Of a stretch of 64,000 nt of DNA, positions 33,671-43,178 are shown piece by piece. The DNA is taken from the NCBI GenBank assembly GCA_964505475.1, contig CAZDIJ010000005.1:1-64000 (forward strand), given 5' to 3'. Origin of the DNA: JAGXQV01 sp964505475 (GTDB taxonomy: Bacteria; Pseudomonadota; Gammaproteobacteria; Burkholderiales; Sulfuricellaceae). The notes below the pieces were generated by a model that made no database searches, had not been told where the DNA came from, and worked only from the letters and a program-made list of their open reading frames with translations. Each line of letters starts with the position of its first letter. Position 1 is the first letter of the stretch. The translations under genes were made by a program, and so were the position numbers.

Positions 33671-36514
33671 ATGTCAGAAGGAAGCGCTCGCTACAGATAC
33701 CAGATTGATCCGAACGATGAGTTCGCCACTGCGTCCGCGGTACTGCGCATGGTGGGCTGCGGCAAGCATGTGCTGGAACTCGGCACCGCCGTAGGGTCAA
33801 TGACCTACGCGCTCAAGGAATATAACCGCTGCACCGTCGTCGGAGTGGAAGTGGATCCCGTTAGCGCCGAGATGGCGCGCCCGTATTGCGAGAAGTTGAT
33901 AATTGGCAGTTTGGATGAGTTGGATCTGGTTGCGGTGCTTGGTGACGAGAAATTCAATGTGATTGTCGCGGCAGACGTGCTGGAACATTTGGTCGATCCG
34001 TGGGCGTGCCTGAAGAAGTTAAAGCCATTGCTTAAACCAGATGGGTATTTGGTGGCTTCCTTTCCGAACGTTGCCCATAACGCGGTTATTGCCAGCTTGT
34101 TGGATGGTCGTTTCCCATACCAGGATAAAGGTTTGCTTGATCGCACCCATCTGCGGTTTTTTGCGCGCCATGATCTTGAAGAAATGTTTCTGGCTACCGG
34201 CTTTATCCCAAAGCGGTGGCAGCAAGTATTGCTCGGCGCAGAGCACAGTGAGCTTGCCGGTTTCTGGCTGAGTTTGCCCAAAGAATTCCAAGATTTTCTG
34301 AAACAAAACGATGATGGGTGGTGCTATCAATTTGTCATACAGGCTTACCCAAGCCTGGAAATCGACTGGGTGAAGGATACTCGGTCTAAATTGGAGCAAG
34401 CCGAGGCAGATCTGGAGGAGGCACGGTTTAAACTGGCCGAACTGGAGGATGCTAAGTCGAAGTTAGAAAAAGACCATGCTGAATTCCATGGAATCCGCAC
34501 TGAATTGGAAATTGGGTTAATAAAATCAGACCATCAACTTAAGGAAAAAGAAAAACTGCTTCGGGAGATTATCTCTTCGAATAGTTGGAAAATTACGCGG
34601 CCCGTTCGTTGGTTAGGTTCGAAAATTAGGAATGCGAGGTCGCATTGGCGTAGGTTGCAGGATTTGGTTGAGCGCTATGGGGGCTTATCTCGAGTCATTA
34701 GAAAGATTTTCTCGATTGTGATGTGCGAGGGACTTAAGGGCATAAGAAGTCGAGGTTTGCAATTTTTCCGTAACAATCCAGTCGGGAATGACAGCGCGAC
34801 TTATCAAGAATGGGTTCGGCAGTTTGACGAGCTTAGCCAAACCGATTGCCAGCTACTGAAAAAGGAAATTGAGCACTTTAGCAGGCGGCCAGTTATTTCG
34901 ATAATTATGCCGGTATACAACCCCCCGGAAAAATGGTTACGGCGTGCTATCGAATCCGTTCAGGAGCAGGTGTATCCAGACTGGGAGCTTTGCATTGCGG
35001 ATGATGCTTCCAATTTACCCCATGTTAAGGTGGTCTTGGGCGAGTACCAGCAACGCGACTCGCGTATCAAGGTGGTCTATCGAAGTGAAAATGGGCATAT
35101 TTCTGCGGCTTCCAATAGTGCATTGGGGAGTGCGACAGGCGAATTTATTGCGCTTCTGGATCACGATGATGAATTATCACCTCATGCTCTGTATTGGGTG
35201 GCTCGGGAGATTATTCGCCATCCAGATGCAATGTTGATTTATTCGGATGAGGATAAAATTGATAGTTTAGGTCAACGGAGCGATCCCTATTTTAAACCCG
35301 ATTGGAATCCCGATCTGTTCTTGTCGCAAAACTATATCTCCCATCTCGGCATTTACCATGCTGAAACAGTAAGGGTAATCGGCGGTTTTAGGGTTGGCCT
35401 GGAAGGCTCTCAAGATTACGATTTGGCTCTGCGCGTAATCGAGTGCTTGAAGCCGGAGCAAATCCGCCATATTCCAAGATTGCTCTATCATTGGCGTGTT
35501 ATCCCCGGTAGCACAGCAATGTGGGGGGTAAGTGAGAAACCTTATTCAGTGCTCGCGGCACAACGGGCGATCCGTGAGCATTTGCTGCGTCGAGGAATTC
35601 ATGCGGAAGTAATGGAGGCCGATGATGTCGCAGGAATGTACCGGGTGCGCTATCCGCTGCCTGATCCAGCGCCCTTGGTAAGCCTGATTATCCCTACACG
35701 CAACGGCTTGAATTTATTGCATCGCTGCATTCAGAGCATCAACGACAAGACCCACTACTCTCCTTATGAGATTTTGGTTATCGATAACGGCAGTGATGAT
35801 CCGGCTACGCTATCGTATTTGAAAGACTTGGGGCAGTCGGGAAAAGTGACTGTGCTGAGGGATGACCGCCCGTTTAATTATGCGGCGTTGAATAACAGCG
35901 CTGTAATGCATGCGCGGGGAAGCGTAATCGGGTTGCTTAACAACGACGTGGAAGTGATTAATGGAGGTTGGCTCAATGAGATGGTTAGCCATGCGCTTCG
36001 TCCCGATATTGGTGCGGTGGGCGCGCGGTTATGGTATCCCAACAATACGTTGCAGCATGGGGGGGTAATTTTGGTGGGCGGGGTGGCTGGTCATGCTCAT
36101 AAGCGGCTTCCTTTGGGGGCTGCGGGATATTTTAGGCGGGCGGTATTGATTCAAAACTTTTCAGCGGTAACTGCTGCTTGTATGGTTCTACGGAAAGATG
36201 TATTTCTTGAAGTGGGTGGCTTTGATGAAAATCTAAGCGTGGCATTTAATGACGTGGATTTGTGCTTGAGGCTTCGAAAACTTCGTTACCGCAACCTGTG
36301 GACGCCTTATGCCGAACTTTATCATTATGAATCTGTGACGCGTGGTTATGAGGATACGCCTGAGAAACAAGCTCGCTTCAATCGCGAAGTCGAGTTTATG
36401 AAACAAAGGTGGGGGGAGTTGTTGGCCAATGATCCCGCATACAATCCTAATCTTGCCTTAGACAGGGAGGATTTTTCATTGGCTTGGCCGCCACGCGTAT
36501 CTAAGGAGGAGTGA
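33671..36514 (+). CDS. Methyltransferase / coiled-coil / double GT2 glycosyltransferase fusion
   Basis: This protein has 947 residues. Residues 1-225 are a SAM methyltransferase (VLELGTAVGS at 34-43, VIVAADVLEHLVDPW, LLDRTHLRFFAR). A charged coiled coil lies at about 236-305. A GT2 domain follows from about 400 (RPVISIIMPVYNPPEKW, LLDHDDELSPHA, SDEDKIDSLG) and a second from about 675 (PLVSLIIPTRNGLNLL, GLLNNDVEVI, FNDVDLCLR). The double GT2 part is closely related to the C-terminus of the 1254-residue TPR protein but its DNA is distinctly more AT-rich. Such modular proteins elongate and modify O-chains. AAGGAGG near its end serves the next gene. Confidence 0.88.
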   Translation: MSEGSARYRYQIDPNDEFATASAVLRMVGCGKHVLELGTAVGSMTYALKEYNRCTVVGVEVDPVSAEMARPYCEKLIIGSLDELDLVAVLGDEKFNVIVAADVLEHLVDPWACLKKLKPLLKPDGYLVASFPNVAHNAVIASLLDGRFPYQDKGLLDRTHLRFFARHDLEEMFLATGFIPKRWQQVLLGAEHSELAGFWLSLPKEFQDFLKQNDDGWCYQFVIQAYPSLEIDWVKDTRSKLEQAEADLEEARFKLAELEDAKSKLEKDHAEFHGIRTELEIGLIKSDHQLKEKEKLLREIISSNSWKITRPVRWLGSKIRNARSHWRRLQDLVERYGGLSRVIRKIFSIVMCEGLKGIRSRGLQFFRNNPVGNDSATYQEWVRQFDELSQTDCQLLKKEIEHFSRRPVISIIMPVYNPPEKWLRRAIESVQEQVYPDWELCIADDASNLPHVKVVLGEYQQRDSRIKVVYRSENGHISAASNSALGSATGEFIALLDHDDELSPHALYWVAREIIRHPDAMLIYSDEDKIDSLGQRSDPYFKPDWNPDLFLSQNYISHLGIYHAETVRVIGGFRVGLEGSQDYDLALRVIECLKPEQIRHIPRLLYHWRVIPGSTAMWGVSEKPYSVLAAQRAIREHLLRRGIHAEVMEADDVAGMYRVRYPLPDPAPLVSLIIPTRNGLNLLHRCIQSINDKTHYSPYEILVIDNGSDDPATLSYLKDLGQSGKVTVLRDDRPFNYAALNNSAVMHARGSVIGLLNNDVEVINGGWLNEMVSHALRPDIGAVGARLWYPNNTLQHGGVILVGGVAGHAHKRLPLGAAGYFRRAVLIQNFSAVTAACMVLRKDVFLEVGGFDENLSVAFNDVDLCLRLRKLRYRNLWTPYAELYHYESVTRGYEDTPEKQARFNREVEFMKQRWGELLANDPAYNPNLALDREDFSLAWPPRVSKEE

Positions 36515-36515
36515 G

Positions 36516-37313
36516 ATGTCTTTGTTCCACCGGGAGTTCGGTTATCGGCTGCTCGATGGTAGTGGCCTGGAAATTGGCGCTCTCCACCAACCTGCGTTGC
36601 TTCCGCAGAGATGTGTCGTGAGTTATTGCGATGCTGTGACACGTGAGGAAGCGGTAAAATTCTTTCCCGAACTTAAACTTGATGATCTGGTGCCAGTGCA
36701 GCATATCGTCGATTTGGACAAGGATGGTTTAAGTGCTTTTACGGATGGCAGCTATGACTTTATTGTTATCAACCATGTGATCGAACATGTGGCCAACCCG
36801 ATTAAAGTAGTGGCCGAATTGTTTCGCGTGGTGAAGCCGCAGGGCGTGGTGGTTATTTCCGCGCCAGATAAGAATTTTACCTTCGACAAAACCCGTGACC
36901 TAACTTCTTTCGGGCACCTTCTCGAAGAATACCGACAGGGAATCAGTCAAGTAACCGACGAGCATTACCTCGATTTTTTGCGAGGCGTCCATCCTGAGCT
37001 TGTCCAGCAAGGCGAAGAACGGCTTCGCCAAGCGGTTGAGTCGGTAAGAAATCGCCGCGAACACGCTCATGTATGGGATTCGGCGACGTTTGAGGCTTTC
37101 TTGCATAGCTCCTTTGATGTTTTGGGAATTCAAGCCGTGAAACGCTTTGAGTCTGGTGGGTGGGAAAATAGCTTTGAATATTTTTCGGTCTGGGAAAAAG
37201 AGCCTATCAAGCTGGCGGGGCAATCGGTCGTTCCCATATATACAAAGCTGTTAGCTAAGATTAGACGATTGCTCTCTCGCTCCAGGCAACTTTTAAGGCC
37301 AAGCAATGGCTGA
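36516..37313 (+). CDS. SAM-dependent methyltransferase
   Basis: This protein has 265 residues. The ATG lies one base after the previous stop, with AAGGAGG eight bases upstream, so translation is strongly coupled. Motif I is GLEIGALHQPALLP near 15-28. DGSYDFIVINHVIEHVANPIK and VVKPQGVVVISAPD are the central SAM motifs. HPELVQQGEERL and a central helical part follow. Likely to methylate the glycan made by the preceding fusion enzyme. Confidence 0.85.
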   Translation: MSLFHREFGYRLLDGSGLEIGALHQPALLPQRCVVSYCDAVTREEAVKFFPELKLDDLVPVQHIVDLDKDGLSAFTDGSYDFIVINHVIEHVANPIKVVAELFRVVKPQGVVVISAPDKNFTFDKTRDLTSFGHLLEEYRQGISQVTDEHYLDFLRGVHPELVQQGEERLRQAVESVRNRREHAHVWDSATFEAFLHSSFDVLGIQAVKRFESGGWENSFEYFSVWEKEPIKLAGQSVVPIYTKLLAKIRRLLSRSRQLLRPSNG

Positions 37314-37434
37314 TGACCGCAACTGGCGCCATCCGCCAGATTGCGTTCTGCTTGCGGTGCGCAGATTTGGTGGTAGGCATGTTGCGCCATTATCTAAGTA
37401 CGAATTCGTGCATGGCGTGGAGCACAACATTTAA
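37306..37434 (+). CDS. Short open frame (42 aa), uncertain
   Basis: This frame starts ATG at 37306, overlapping the end of the methyltransferase gene by 8 bp, and encodes a His/Arg-containing peptide (MADDRNWRHPPDCVLLAV...) ending just before repeat copy 3. It has no recognised family and no clear ribosome site. It may be the 5' end of a gene cut off by the repeat or a chance frame. Confidence 0.25.
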   Translation: MADDRNWRHPPDCVLLAVRRFGGRHVAPLSKYEFVHGVEHNI

Positions 37435-37438
37435 AAAC

Positions 37439-37608
37439 ATGCCTATGAACAATACTCAGGATGTTGCCTTGCATCCCATGCTCCCTCATCCCCGTCCCTT
37501 CTCCCGCCTGCGGGAGAAGGGAGAAAAGCCCCTCGCCCGCAGGCGCACCCTAAAGGGCATAAAGGAGAGGGGTTGGGGTGAGGGCGCCTGAAAATTATTC
37601 ATAGGCAT
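37439..37608. repeat. MITE-like repeat, copy 3 (170 bp)
   Basis: The inverted ends are ATGCCTATGAACAATACTCAG at 37439 and CTGAAAATTATTCATAGGCAT ending 37608. It matches copy 2 almost base for base but carries about 19 extra bases (CACCCTAAAGGGCATAAAG) inside the second half. The remaining 37609-37641 only holds the short leader of the flippase gene. Confidence 0.75.
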
Positions 37609-37641
37609 ATTTAAAAATGCAATCCCATTTCCAACTGACGC

Positions 37642-39174
37642 ATGAGCAATACGCAAACAGCCCCACTCCCGGATCATAGTACCAAGACTATCGCAAGACA
37701 TTCGTTGCTGAACCTTCTTGGCATGGGCGCGCCGTTTATCGCCGCAATTTTCGCCATGCCGATATTGGTCGGAGCACTCGGTATCGACCGTTTCGGCGTG
37801 CTGGCATTGGCATGGGTGGTGATCGGCTATTTTAGCCTGTTTGATTTCGGTATCGGGCGCGCGTTGACCCAGGCTGTGGCGGACCAGCTTGGAAATGGGC
37901 AGACCGGCGATATTCCCCCCATGATCTGGACAGCGCTGTCTATCATGCTGTTGCTGGCGGTCGCCGGTGGAATCGCCGGGGTGGCGCTATCATCCTGGCT
38001 GATTTACTCCATTCTGAAAATTCCGACGGTATTGCGCGCAGAAACCTTGAGCGCTTTTTACCTATTGGCGCTTTCGCTGCCCGCGGTTATTGTGACGGCA
38101 GGGTTGCGCGGCGTCCTGGAAGCCTATCAGCGCTTTGGCTTGGTAAATGCGCTACGCATTCCGATGGGTATTTTTACTTTTGTCGGGCCACTGCTGGTTT
38201 TGCCATTCACCAACAGCTTGGTGGCGATCGTTGCCGTGTTGGCGCTGGGGCGCGTCGTCGCTTGGTTGGCACATTTCTATTATTGTGCGCAAGTCGTGCC
38301 GGCATTGCGGCATGGGATTGCGTTTCGGCGGGAGTATCTCGCTCCATTGTTCCGCTTCGGCGGTTGGCTGACCGTGACGAATGTCGTGGGGCCGTTCATG
38401 CAATATTTGGATCGCTTCTTGATCGGCGCAATTCTTTCCACGGCTGCCGTGGCGTTTTATACGACCCCTTATGAGGTCGTGTCAAAACTCCTGGTGATCC
38501 CGTCCGCGTTGACCGCGGTTCTTTTTCCCGCCTTTGCCACAAGTTTCGCGGCGCAATCTATGCGCACCAACGAGCTGTATGTCGGTGGCGTCAAGGCGGT
38601 TTATCTGCTGCTGTTTCCAATTGTCCTTCTCATCGTGGCGTTTTCGCGCGAGGGATTGGGGGTGTGGCTGGGCGGTGAATTTGCCGAAAACAGCAGCAGG
38701 GTATTGCAATATCTTGCCGTCGGGCTGTTCTTGAACAGCTTGGCGCATGTCCCCTATGCGCTGATCCAGGCGGTCGGAAGGCCGGACGTTACCGCCAAGC
38801 TGCATCTGGTCGAATTGCCATTGTATCTGCCATTGCTGTGGCTGCTGAGTTCACGGATGGGGATCGAGGGCGTGGCCATCGCATGGATGTTGCGCGCCGG
38901 TGTGGATATGCTGTTTTTGTTTATTTTCATGATGCGGATTTTTCCGGGTGCGGCCAGAAAAACCTATTCCATGCTGATGGTGCTGCTGGTTACCTTGCCT
39001 GCGTTCGCTGTTGCTGCCGCACCGCCGGATGCCGCAATGCGCGGTTGGGTTTCCATGGCGCTGCTGTGCGCCTTTGTTATATTTAGTTGGTTGTTGATTT
39101 TGAGATCGGAAGAAAGGCAATTTGTCGAACGGCAATTCAACGGCTGGTGGGGCAAGATTAAGGGGGGGGTATGA
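37642..39174 (+). CDS. Wzx-type polysaccharide flippase (MOP superfamily)
   Basis: This 510-residue protein has about twelve to fourteen hydrophobic helices across its whole length. It begins MSNTQTAPLPDHSTKTIARHS and then LLNLLGMGAPFIAAIFAMPILV. LFDFGIGRALTQAVADQL and the GGWLTVTNVVGPFMQYLDRFLIG helix with its Asp/Arg pair are typical of Wzx/RfbX proteins that flip lipid-linked repeat units across the inner membrane. The last ATGA overlaps the next gene. It coexists with a Wzm/Wzt pair, so the region has two export routes. Confidence 0.88.
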   Translation: MSNTQTAPLPDHSTKTIARHSLLNLLGMGAPFIAAIFAMPILVGALGIDRFGVLALAWVVIGYFSLFDFGIGRALTQAVADQLGNGQTGDIPPMIWTALSIMLLLAVAGGIAGVALSSWLIYSILKIPTVLRAETLSAFYLLALSLPAVIVTAGLRGVLEAYQRFGLVNALRIPMGIFTFVGPLLVLPFTNSLVAIVAVLALGRVVAWLAHFYYCAQVVPALRHGIAFRREYLAPLFRFGGWLTVTNVVGPFMQYLDRFLIGAILSTAAVAFYTTPYEVVSKLLVIPSALTAVLFPAFATSFAAQSMRTNELYVGGVKAVYLLLFPIVLLIVAFSREGLGVWLGGEFAENSSRVLQYLAVGLFLNSLAHVPYALIQAVGRPDVTAKLHLVELPLYLPLLWLLSSRMGIEGVAIAWMLRAGVDMLFLFIFMMRIFPGAARKTYSMLMVLLVTLPAFAVAAAPPDAAMRGWVSMALLCAFVIFSWLLILRSEERQFVERQFNGWWGKIKGGV

Positions 39175-39857
39175 ATTTAGAGCCAGCCGATAAAGCGTAT
39201 TTTGATAATAACATTGAATATTTTAGCCAGGTTCGCCGCGAGATATTTCCCTTTTTGCCGGAAAAAATAGGGCGAGTGCTGGAAGTTGGCTGCGGCGCAG
39301 GCGACACCTTGGGCTACCTCAAGCAAAACGGTAGATGCGACTGGGCTGGCGGCATAGAACTCGTCAGCAGCGCCGCCGCTATGGCGCGAGGCAAGGTAGA
39401 CCGGCTTATCGAAGGAAATATCGAAGTCATCGAATTGCCGTTCGAAGAGGGTTCCCTGGATGTCATCCTGTGTCTGGATATCCTGGAACATTTGGTCGAT
39501 CCATGGCGCGTGGTGCAAAAATTGGACAAGGCATTAAAACCGGGCGGAGTCTTGATTGCTAGCATTCCCAACGTGCGCCATTGCCGCCTGGTTTTTCCTT
39601 TGTTGTTTCAAGGGAAATGGCAGTACCGGGACTCAGGAATCCTGGATAAAACCCATTTACGTTTCTTTGTGCGCGAGTCCGCGATAGCATTGATGGAGAG
39701 TTCGGGGTTGAAGGTGGAAACCGTGCGTGCAACCGGGGTGGATTGGGGGTCGAAAGGCTGGATTGCCAATTTGCTGACGCTAGGCCTGTTTAAATCCTTT
39801 TTTGAACGCCAATTCCTGATTTGCGCCAGAAAAGCCCCGGTCGACCTGTCATTCTGA
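39171..39857 (+). CDS. Class I SAM-dependent methyltransferase
   Basis: This protein has 228 residues and overlaps wzx by 4 bp. Motifs: VLEVGCGAGDTLGYL (36-50), VIELPFEEGSLDVILCLDILEHLVDPW and LKPGGVLIASIPNVRHCRLV. ILDKTHLRFFVRESAIALMESSG strongly resembles the LLDRTHLRFFAR stretch of the fusion protein at 33671, so both have a common origin. Likely sugar O-methyltransferase of the repeat unit. Confidence 0.88.
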   Translation: MNLEPADKAYFDNNIEYFSQVRREIFPFLPEKIGRVLEVGCGAGDTLGYLKQNGRCDWAGGIELVSSAAAMARGKVDRLIEGNIEVIELPFEEGSLDVILCLDILEHLVDPWRVVQKLDKALKPGGVLIASIPNVRHCRLVFPLLFQGKWQYRDSGILDKTHLRFFVRESAIALMESSGLKVETVRATGVDWGSKGWIANLLTLGLFKSFFERQFLICARKAPVDLSF

Positions 39858-39870
39858 GGCCGCTGCCAAC

Positions 39871-40806
39871 ATGCCGTATTTGACCATCCTGATGGCAACC
39901 TACAACGGTGGGAAATTTATTGAGGCGCAACTGGATAGCCTGCGCGCCCAGTCTTTTGCCGAGTGGCGCTTGTGGATACGTGACGACGGATCGACCGACG
40001 ATACAGTGGAAATCATCCGACGTTACACCGTTTTGGATGAGCGGGTGCGACTGCTGCCGGCAGACGATATGCGGCTCGGCGCCGCCATGAACTTTTCCTA
40101 TCTGATGGAGCGTTTTGCCGCGGAAAGCGAATACACGATGTTTTGCGACCAGGACGATGTCTGGCAGCCGGACAAGATTGCCGCGACGTTGACCAAGATG
40201 CATGATATGGAAGCGCGCTTCGGCACGGAAACGCCGATCCTGGTGCATACCAACCTATCCGTCACGGATGGCGATCTGAATTTGCTCCCCCCGTCATTTT
40301 GGCATTATCAGGGGCTAAATCCCAAAATTAAAAGCCTGAACCGCCTGTTGGTGCAAAACAATGTGACCGGCTGCACCGCGATGGCCAATCGGATGCTGGC
40401 GGTATTGGCGGCCAATATGCCGCCGCAGGCAATCATGCATGATTGGTGGCTGGCGCTGCTGGCAGCGGCATTCGGCGAGATTGGTTACGTCAAGCGCGCG
40501 ACGATGCTGTATCGCCAACATGGCGGCAACGATATCGGGGCGAAGCGCTACGGCATGGCGCAAGTGCTATACCATATGAAAACAGGCGTGGCGCCCATGA
40601 ATGCTTCCTTGCGGAGAACTCAGCGCCAGGCGGGCGCGCTGCTGGAATGCCATGCGGCATCTTTCGACCCGGCGCAGCGCGAGCTTCTGGAAACCTATGC
40701 CGGCCTGTCCGGGAAGGGGTATTTCATGCGGCGCTGGCTGGTATGCAGATCGGGAGTGTTCATGAATGGCGTGCTGCGCAACCTTGGCATGATGGTGGCG
40801 CTGTAG
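39871..40806 (+). CDS. Family 2 glycosyltransferase (RfbG/rhamnosyltransferase-like)
   Basis: This 311-residue GT-A enzyme has LTILMATYNGGKFIEAQLDSLRAQ at its start, IRDDGSTDDT and the conserved FCDQDDVWQPDKI motif with the catalytic metal-binding aspartates. MHDWWLAL and VKRATMLYRQHGGN near the end are typical of the group that adds sugars such as rhamnose. It is 13 bp after the methyltransferase. The next gene begins immediately after its stop. Confidence 0.88.
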   Translation: MPYLTILMATYNGGKFIEAQLDSLRAQSFAEWRLWIRDDGSTDDTVEIIRRYTVLDERVRLLPADDMRLGAAMNFSYLMERFAAESEYTMFCDQDDVWQPDKIAATLTKMHDMEARFGTETPILVHTNLSVTDGDLNLLPPSFWHYQGLNPKIKSLNRLLVQNNVTGCTAMANRMLAVLAANMPPQAIMHDWWLALLAAAFGEIGYVKRATMLYRQHGGNDIGAKRYGMAQVLYHMKTGVAPMNASLRRTQRQAGALLECHAASFDPAQRELLETYAGLSGKGYFMRRWLVCRSGVFMNGVLRNLGMMVAL

Positions 40807-41724
40807 GTGGATACATTCGGCCTGCTGATCCCCTTGCGCAATGGCGGAGAAACGTGGCGGCGCTGCTTGGAAGCGTTTGCCATGCAGACGGTCAAGCCCA
40901 TGCAGGCACTGGTTATCGACTCGTCTTCCAGCGATGGCGGCGTGGAATTGGCGCGCCAGGCCGGTTTTCTTGCACATGCCATTCCGGTTGAACAGTTCAA
41001 CCACGGCGCCACTCGTCAACTGGGCGTGGAAATGCTGGCGGAAGCGGAGATTCTGGTGTTCATGACGCAAGATGCGGTGCTGGCGGCGCCCGACGCCCTG
41101 GAAAGGCTGCTCGCCTGCTTCGCCGATGAACGGGTGGGAGCGGCCTACGGACGCCAACTGCCGCACCCCGGCGCCGGAGCGATCGGCGCGCATGCCCGCC
41201 TTTTCAACTATCCCGCGCGCAGCGAGGTAAAGGTCGTGGCGGATGCGCCACGGCTGGGTATCAAGACGGCCTTTATCTCCAATTCTTTTGCCGCTTACCG
41301 CCGTTCGGCGCTGCTCGAGGCGGGGGGCTTCCCCGGCGATGTGATTCTCAGCGAAGATACTTACGTCGCCGCCAGAATGTTGCTGAATGGCTGGAAAGTC
41401 GCCTATTGCGCGGAAGCGCAAGTGTTTCACTCGCACGACTACAGCGTGGCGCAGGAATTCCAGCGTTACTTCGATACCGGAGTGTTCCACGGACGCGAGC
41501 CGTGGATACGGAAAGCGTTCGGCCAGCCGGGTGGGGAAGGCATGCGTTTCGTGCGTTCGGAACTGCGCTATCTGGCGCGTGAACGCCCATTCATGATTCC
41601 GGCGGCGCTGACGCGCACTTTGGTTAAATTCGCCGGCTACAAGCTGGGAACCCTGGAGCGCCGCTGGCCGTTGTGGCTGAAGCGCCGTCTGAGCATGCAG
41701 GCCGGATATTGGAAATCAAATTGA
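40807..41724 (+). CDS. Family 2 glycosyltransferase (rhamnosyltransferase-like)
   Basis: This 305-residue protein begins with GTG directly after the previous stop codon, so the two are translationally coupled. FGLLIPLRNGGETWRRCLEAF, VIDSSSSDGG and PVEQFNHGATRQLG are hallmarks of the RfbF-type rhamnosyltransferase group; MTQDAVLAAP carries the metal-binding position and VILSEDTYVAARML follows. Substrate is inferred, not shown. Confidence 0.85.
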   Translation: MDTFGLLIPLRNGGETWRRCLEAFAMQTVKPMQALVIDSSSSDGGVELARQAGFLAHAIPVEQFNHGATRQLGVEMLAEAEILVFMTQDAVLAAPDALERLLACFADERVGAAYGRQLPHPGAGAIGAHARLFNYPARSEVKVVADAPRLGIKTAFISNSFAAYRRSALLEAGGFPGDVILSEDTYVAARMLLNGWKVAYCAEAQVFHSHDYSVAQEFQRYFDTGVFHGREPWIRKAFGQPGGEGMRFVRSELRYLARERPFMIPAALTRTLVKFAGYKLGTLERRWPLWLKRRLSMQAGYWKSN

Positions 41725-43160
41725 ATCCCCGCATCGACAACGCCTTATTGAACAAGGCCGTCCTGATCGCAGGCGATGTTGCCGCCCTGCTGACCGCCTT
41801 CATTCTCGGGCGCACGGCGAACTGGGCCTACGACCACACTTTCGCCGAGGCGTTCTTCGGCTGGTGGGATGCGCGTGGGCAGATCCGCTTGGCGCTGTTC
41901 GCCTTATCCCTTGCCGTGGCGGTGGCCTGGTTCTGGAGCGTCGGACATTATTCGCGGCGCAAGCCGTTCTGGGACGAGCTGCGTGAAACCCTGCGCATCC
42001 TCGTGCTGGTGGCGGCGATCGACGTGGCGCTGGTATTCCTTGGCAAATGGCAGTTTTCGCGCTTGTGGCTCATGACCACCTGGCTGCTGGCTATCGCGCT
42101 GGTTCCGGTGGTAAGGGTGCTGGTCAAACGCATCCTGCTGCACATGGGGCGCTGGCGGCGCCCCACGGTGATTATCGGTGCCGGGAACAATGCCCTGGAA
42201 GCCTATGCGGCGCTGTGCAGCGAACCACTCATGGGGTTCGAGGTGGAAGCGTTCCTGGCGTCGCCGGGGGAGTCGGTGTCTTCTTCGTCCGTTTATCCCG
42301 CGCCGGTCGGCGCGCTCGGCGAGGATGTCATCGCTTGCCTGGAAAGCCGGGGCATGCCCCATGTCGTCGTGGCGCTCGATAGCTTGCAGGAGCAGCAATG
42401 GCTGATTCAGCGCCTGAGCATCGGCTATGCCGACCTCAACGTGATTCCGAGCATTCGCGGCCTGCCGCTGCTGGGCATGGAAATGACCCACTTCTTCAGC
42501 CACGAAGTGCTGATGCTGCGGGTGCGCAACAATCTGGCGCGGCGCGGCCCCAGGGTGGTCAAGCGGTGCGTCGATATTGCCGCGGCGAGCGTGTTGCTGG
42601 TGTTGCTATTTCCATTGCTGGCCATTATCGCCTGGAGAATATGGCGCGAGGACGGCGGGCCGTTTATTTATAGCCAGCAGCGGATCGGCCGCAACGGCGT
42701 GCCGTTCAGATTTTACAAGTTTCGCAGCATGGTGAACGACGCCGATGCCATGCTGGAAAGCTGGAAAACGCTGCGCCCCGAATTACATGCCGAATATGTC
42801 GAAAATAATTTCAAGCTGAAAAACGACCCGCGCCTGTTGCGCGTCGGCGGCTGGATCAGGCAGGCCAGCCTGGATGAATTGCCCCAATTGTGGAACGTGC
42901 TGAAGGGCGACATGAGCCTGGTCGGTCCGCGCCCCCTCCTGGCGCGGGAGCTGGAGTATTACGATGACAGTTTGCCGTTGTACATGCAGGCGCGGCCGGG
43001 AATTACCGGGCTATGGCAAATCAGCGGCCGCAGCGAAACGACGTTTCTCGACCGGGCGAATCTGGATGCGTGGTACGTTAGAAACTGGTCGCTGTGGTAC
43101 GACATCGTGATACTTATGAAAACGGTTAGGGTTGTGTTGGGGAAGGACGGGGCGTATTAA
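41673..43160 (+). CDS. wbaP: Undecaprenyl-phosphate sugar-1-phosphate transferase (WbaP-like)
   Basis: This 495-residue enzyme would attach the first sugar phosphate to undecaprenyl phosphate. The N-terminus has hydrophobic helices (about 29-47, 68-88, 107-125 and 135-150), then a Rossmann-like CoA-binding-type region (TVIIGAGNNALEA). A last helix, VDIAAASVLLVLLFPLL, precedes the catalytic part with IGRNGVPFRFYKFRSMV, LDELPQLWNVLKGDMSLVGPRP and RPGITGLWQISGR. The only ATG start overlaps the previous gene by 52 bp; a TTG at 41721 is an alternative. The last gene of this transcription unit. Confidence 0.92.
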   Translation: MAEAPSEHAGRILEIKLNPRIDNALLNKAVLIAGDVAALLTAFILGRTANWAYDHTFAEAFFGWWDARGQIRLALFALSLAVAVAWFWSVGHYSRRKPFWDELRETLRILVLVAAIDVALVFLGKWQFSRLWLMTTWLLAIALVPVVRVLVKRILLHMGRWRRPTVIIGAGNNALEAYAALCSEPLMGFEVEAFLASPGESVSSSSVYPAPVGALGEDVIACLESRGMPHVVVALDSLQEQQWLIQRLSIGYADLNVIPSIRGLPLLGMEMTHFFSHEVLMLRVRNNLARRGPRVVKRCVDIAAASVLLVLLFPLLAIIAWRIWREDGGPFIYSQQRIGRNGVPFRFYKFRSMVNDADAMLESWKTLRPELHAEYVENNFKLKNDPRLLRVGGWIRQASLDELPQLWNVLKGDMSLVGPRPLLARELEYYDDSLPLYMQARPGITGLWQISGRSETTFLDRANLDAWYVRNWSLWYDIVILMKTVRVVLGKDGAY

Positions 43161-43178
43161 CCTAAAAAATGCAGCTCA

